Assembly (NCBI GenBank): GCA_036345935.2
Contig: JADWOT020000009.1
Span: 882,287-946,286 of the forward strand
Direction of reading: 5' to 3'
DNA length: 64,000 nt
Origin: Taenia hydatigena
Lineage: Eukaryota; Platyhelminthes; Cestoda; Cyclophyllidea; Taeniidae
The notes under the pieces were generated by a model that was not told the DNA's origin, ran no database searches, and saw only the letters and a list, made by a program, of their open reading frames with translations. The translations under genes and the position numbers were made by a program. Of this stretch, positions 60,345 through 64,000 are shown one piece after another (positions within the stretch are counted from its first letter, which is position 1; each line of letters begins with the position of its first letter).

Positions 60345-60876
60345 ATGCATTGGTTACTTCCAAGGCTTCTCAATCGATTATTTTTCTCTCGTTTGCCATT
60401 GGTTGAAACCTGTTTGCGGTCCAGACCACGTCCTCGAAATCTGGTTTCGCGAGAAAGTCAAAGGTGCGCATTTTCTGCTCCTTTTAACTTTGATTTTTGC
60501 TTCATTCGTTTGACCTTCCAAATACATTTAAAAGTAAGTAATCTTGGTCTTTGGATCAACTTATTACCTTCACGCATGTTCTTTTTTCTGAGCACTTTTA
60601 TTTGCTAAGAAGGAGTTAGTAGGGTTAGGCTTGGAAGATGTAGCACAACTGCGAACTGCAGTATCAAGAGAGCAAACAAACTTCCTGAGCTTCGAGAGCC
60701 TACGCTGAGAGATGAAGTTGTCGATCTAGGCATGGGAGTGAGGTCATAGTTTGCCATTTTTCATTGGAAAATTAGTTAATTATAGGCTGGGATGCAAAGA
60801 TCACGATGGCTGCGTTGCACAACATGATGTAACAATGATGCAGAAAATCTTTGTCAAACTGTTTAGTGGATTTTAA
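60345..60876 (+). CDS. Small two-exon gene, predicted mitochondrial 69-aa protein
   Basis: I do not recognise this protein. Exon 1 (60345-60463) ends AAAG|GTGCGC and exon 2 (60786-60876) follows an ATTATAG acceptor; the phase-2 join yields 69 residues and a TAA stop. The first 40 residues are rich in Leu, Arg, Ser and Phe with no acidic residue until Glu-22, like an amphipathic mitochondrial presequence. The second exon reads LGCKDHDGCVAQHDVTMMQK and ends KLFSGF; its GCxxxxGC pair could bind metal or form a disulfide. Neither gene track nor family supports it beyond splice phase and the divergent position next to the coiled-coil gene. No AATAAA is seen soon after. It might instead be a chance frame plus acceptor. 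Confidence 0.45.
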
Positions 60877-60996
60877 AGAAAACAACTCGACGCACTTACT
60901 TTTAAACTAAATGATCCGAAACGAAAGTTCTGTTTTTACATTGACTTTAATTTAAGTTATTGAAGAAAATGCTATGCGTTTCCGCAATTTTGTGGG

Positions 60997-62586
<1,590 letters not shown>

Positions 62587-62873
62587 TTATAGGGTTCTAC
62601 ATTAACAATTGATAGACAAATAACAGCGGAGACTGTGATACTTTACATTAGCTCTTTTCTTCCCGCAATAAATCAAGGCTGAGCACTTTGGTTTGGTTGT
62701 TGACTGATTAATTGGCTGACATGTAATTAGATTTGGCATCGTAATGTTGGATCCTTTTACCCACTACCGAACTCACTACTTCACTCCCACAAGATCACGC
62801 ATGCTTTGTGTGCATCAAGATGGATACTGGAGGCATAGCTATTACCCTTGAAATGCCCACTCCTTAGAGGCAT

Positions 62874-62961
62874 GGAGGCATTTTACATGGCACCGGAAGA
62901 TCTCATACACCATTCCTTAAAATCGACCAGTGAGAAGATGTCACATGGCATCTTGCACTGA
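62874..62961 (+). pseudogene. Possible protein-kinase exon fragment, antisense in a cyclase intron
   Basis: The plus strand reads GMEAFYMAPEDLIHHSLKST and then SEKMSHGIL before a stop. FYMAPE is the kinase subdomain VIII motif, and the following residues have the spacing of the usual SDVYSFGIL motif, though changed. The frame is only about 30 codons, has no supported splice sites and lies opposite to the host gene. I take it as a relic or coincidence. Confidence 0.25.
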
Positions 62962-63672
62962 GAGAGCGATAGTGTTCCACCTCAGCCTTCATGCCACCCT
63001 AATGGCGTTTCTCCAAGTGACAGCGAGGGTATTTTTTGGAATTCGAGGTGGGAGAATGGGGAAATTGTGTTGCACAATTGTTCCGTTCCGGGATAATCGA
63101 CGCGTCTACTCCTGAGTTATGGAGTAAGGAGAGGGAAGTAGGATTTGAAGTTAGGACTTTCCTACTCGTATCATCACTTAAGACAATGGCGTCCATTAAA
63201 TGAGTGAAAACTTGCAGACTCACTACTCATTACGACCTGATGCTGGTTTCATTATGTCGGCTCTCCATGAAAAATTTATCAAACGCTGCAACAAAATATT
63301 GACGTAGCAATGTCTTGTCAGAAGAACCGCGGTTCCCTTTCCATGAAGTTTGCTTGTTCTCCATGTGAACCCAAAAAATCCAGCTTACTATTGGGAATGC
63401 GCACCAAAATGATAGACTAAAAGTGCAGTCACACCACCAAATCACCACAAATAAATAATTATTTAAAGAAAAATCATTCTCATTACAATGATCAGCAATA
63501 ATTTACAATCTGACTTAAATCTTTGCTGTTGAAAAAAGCAGGCTAGTGGGAAGAGGCGCAAATCCTTCCATCGAACAGCAAACATAGAAATATGTGTGCA
63601 ATACAATTGCTGGTCACTTTAACACTCGACTCTAGTTACGAGCATTTGGTTAGTCATTTTGCCTCCTCCAGG

Positions 63673-63791
63673 TAGTCTGGCCTCCGGGCCATGCAAGTAG
63701 CCCCGATCCCTTCTGCCCGCCGCCGAATCTACTCACATTCTGTCCAGTATTGCATCGTCTTTTGTCTTCAGGGCAGTCTCAAGGAGTTACA
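63673..63791 (-). mobile_element. Decayed third copy of the LTR family
   Basis: The stretch shares GGCCTCCGGGCCATGC and the later TTTTGTCTTC..GGAG..ACA landmarks with the LTR at 34518-34702, in the same orientation, but with many substitutions and no clear outer end on the left. No target-site duplication is visible. It shows the family is dispersed and has been active at different times. Confidence 0.65.
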
Positions 63792-64000
63792 GTATACTTA
63801 GTTATCCTGTGCAAAATTAGTCTAATGGAATCTTTTTTCGTCTTAGTCATAAAAAACCTGTTCGCCGCTAAACAAATCGGACAAATTTCGCGAATATTCA
63901 AGCACACTATTTGCTATTACTTTGAATATTCCCTTGTTACAATTTATCCTAACATATGCGAAATGCTTTGGCTGAACCCTCACATCTCAAGCATATTAAT

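Overview
The window is nuclear DNA of a metazoan, most likely a parasitic flatworm, with a tapeworm favoured. The genes are split by GT-AG introns of very uneven length, from 34 bp to several kb. Intergenic DNA is long and A+T-rich. The recognisable proteins are animal families: Tob, MICU, MTCH2, ORC1, SLC37, receptor guanylyl cyclase. The lineage call is inference from intron style and protein divergence; no species could be assigned.

Layout. Positions 1-3796 hold no gene I can support. At 3797-6770 (+) are the 3' exons of an unrecognised Ser/Pro/Gln-rich protein. From 6771 to about 22900 is a gene-poor, repeat-bearing stretch. Its main feature is a near-perfect inverted repeat with 1,026-bp arms (11991-13016 and 15702-16727) around a 2.7-kb spacer. 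It also has two possible minus-strand coding pieces near 18-19 kb and a second, older inverted duplication (18781-19265 / 19505-19703). A possible 3' exon lies at 22931-23311 (+). A two-exon Tob gene lies at 28626-26110 (-), with a GT/CA- and GGTA-rich region upstream of it. Two solo LTRs of one family lie in opposite orientation at 33897-34082 and 34518-34702, and a third decayed relative is at 63673-63791.

The right half is gene-dense. An eight-exon MICU1-type calcium gatekeeper (35095-44941, +) is followed 599 bp later by a ten-exon MTCH2-type outer-membrane protein (45540-50030, +). A ten-exon ORC1 (56311-50597, -) lies head-to-head with an almost intronless SLC37 sugar-phosphate exchanger (to 58088, +). 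A ciliary-type coiled-coil gene (60256-59669, -) is head-to-head with a small two-exon gene encoding 69 residues (60345-60876, +). The last three exons of a receptor guanylyl cyclase (62564-60997, -) run off the right side.

Two adjacent genes encode mitochondrial membrane-associated proteins, and two close divergent pairs suggest shared promoters. Nothing here is an operon in the bacterial sense. The most unusual objects are the 1-kb palindrome, the LTR family with a visible target-site duplication, the BAH-less ORC1 and the new small gene.
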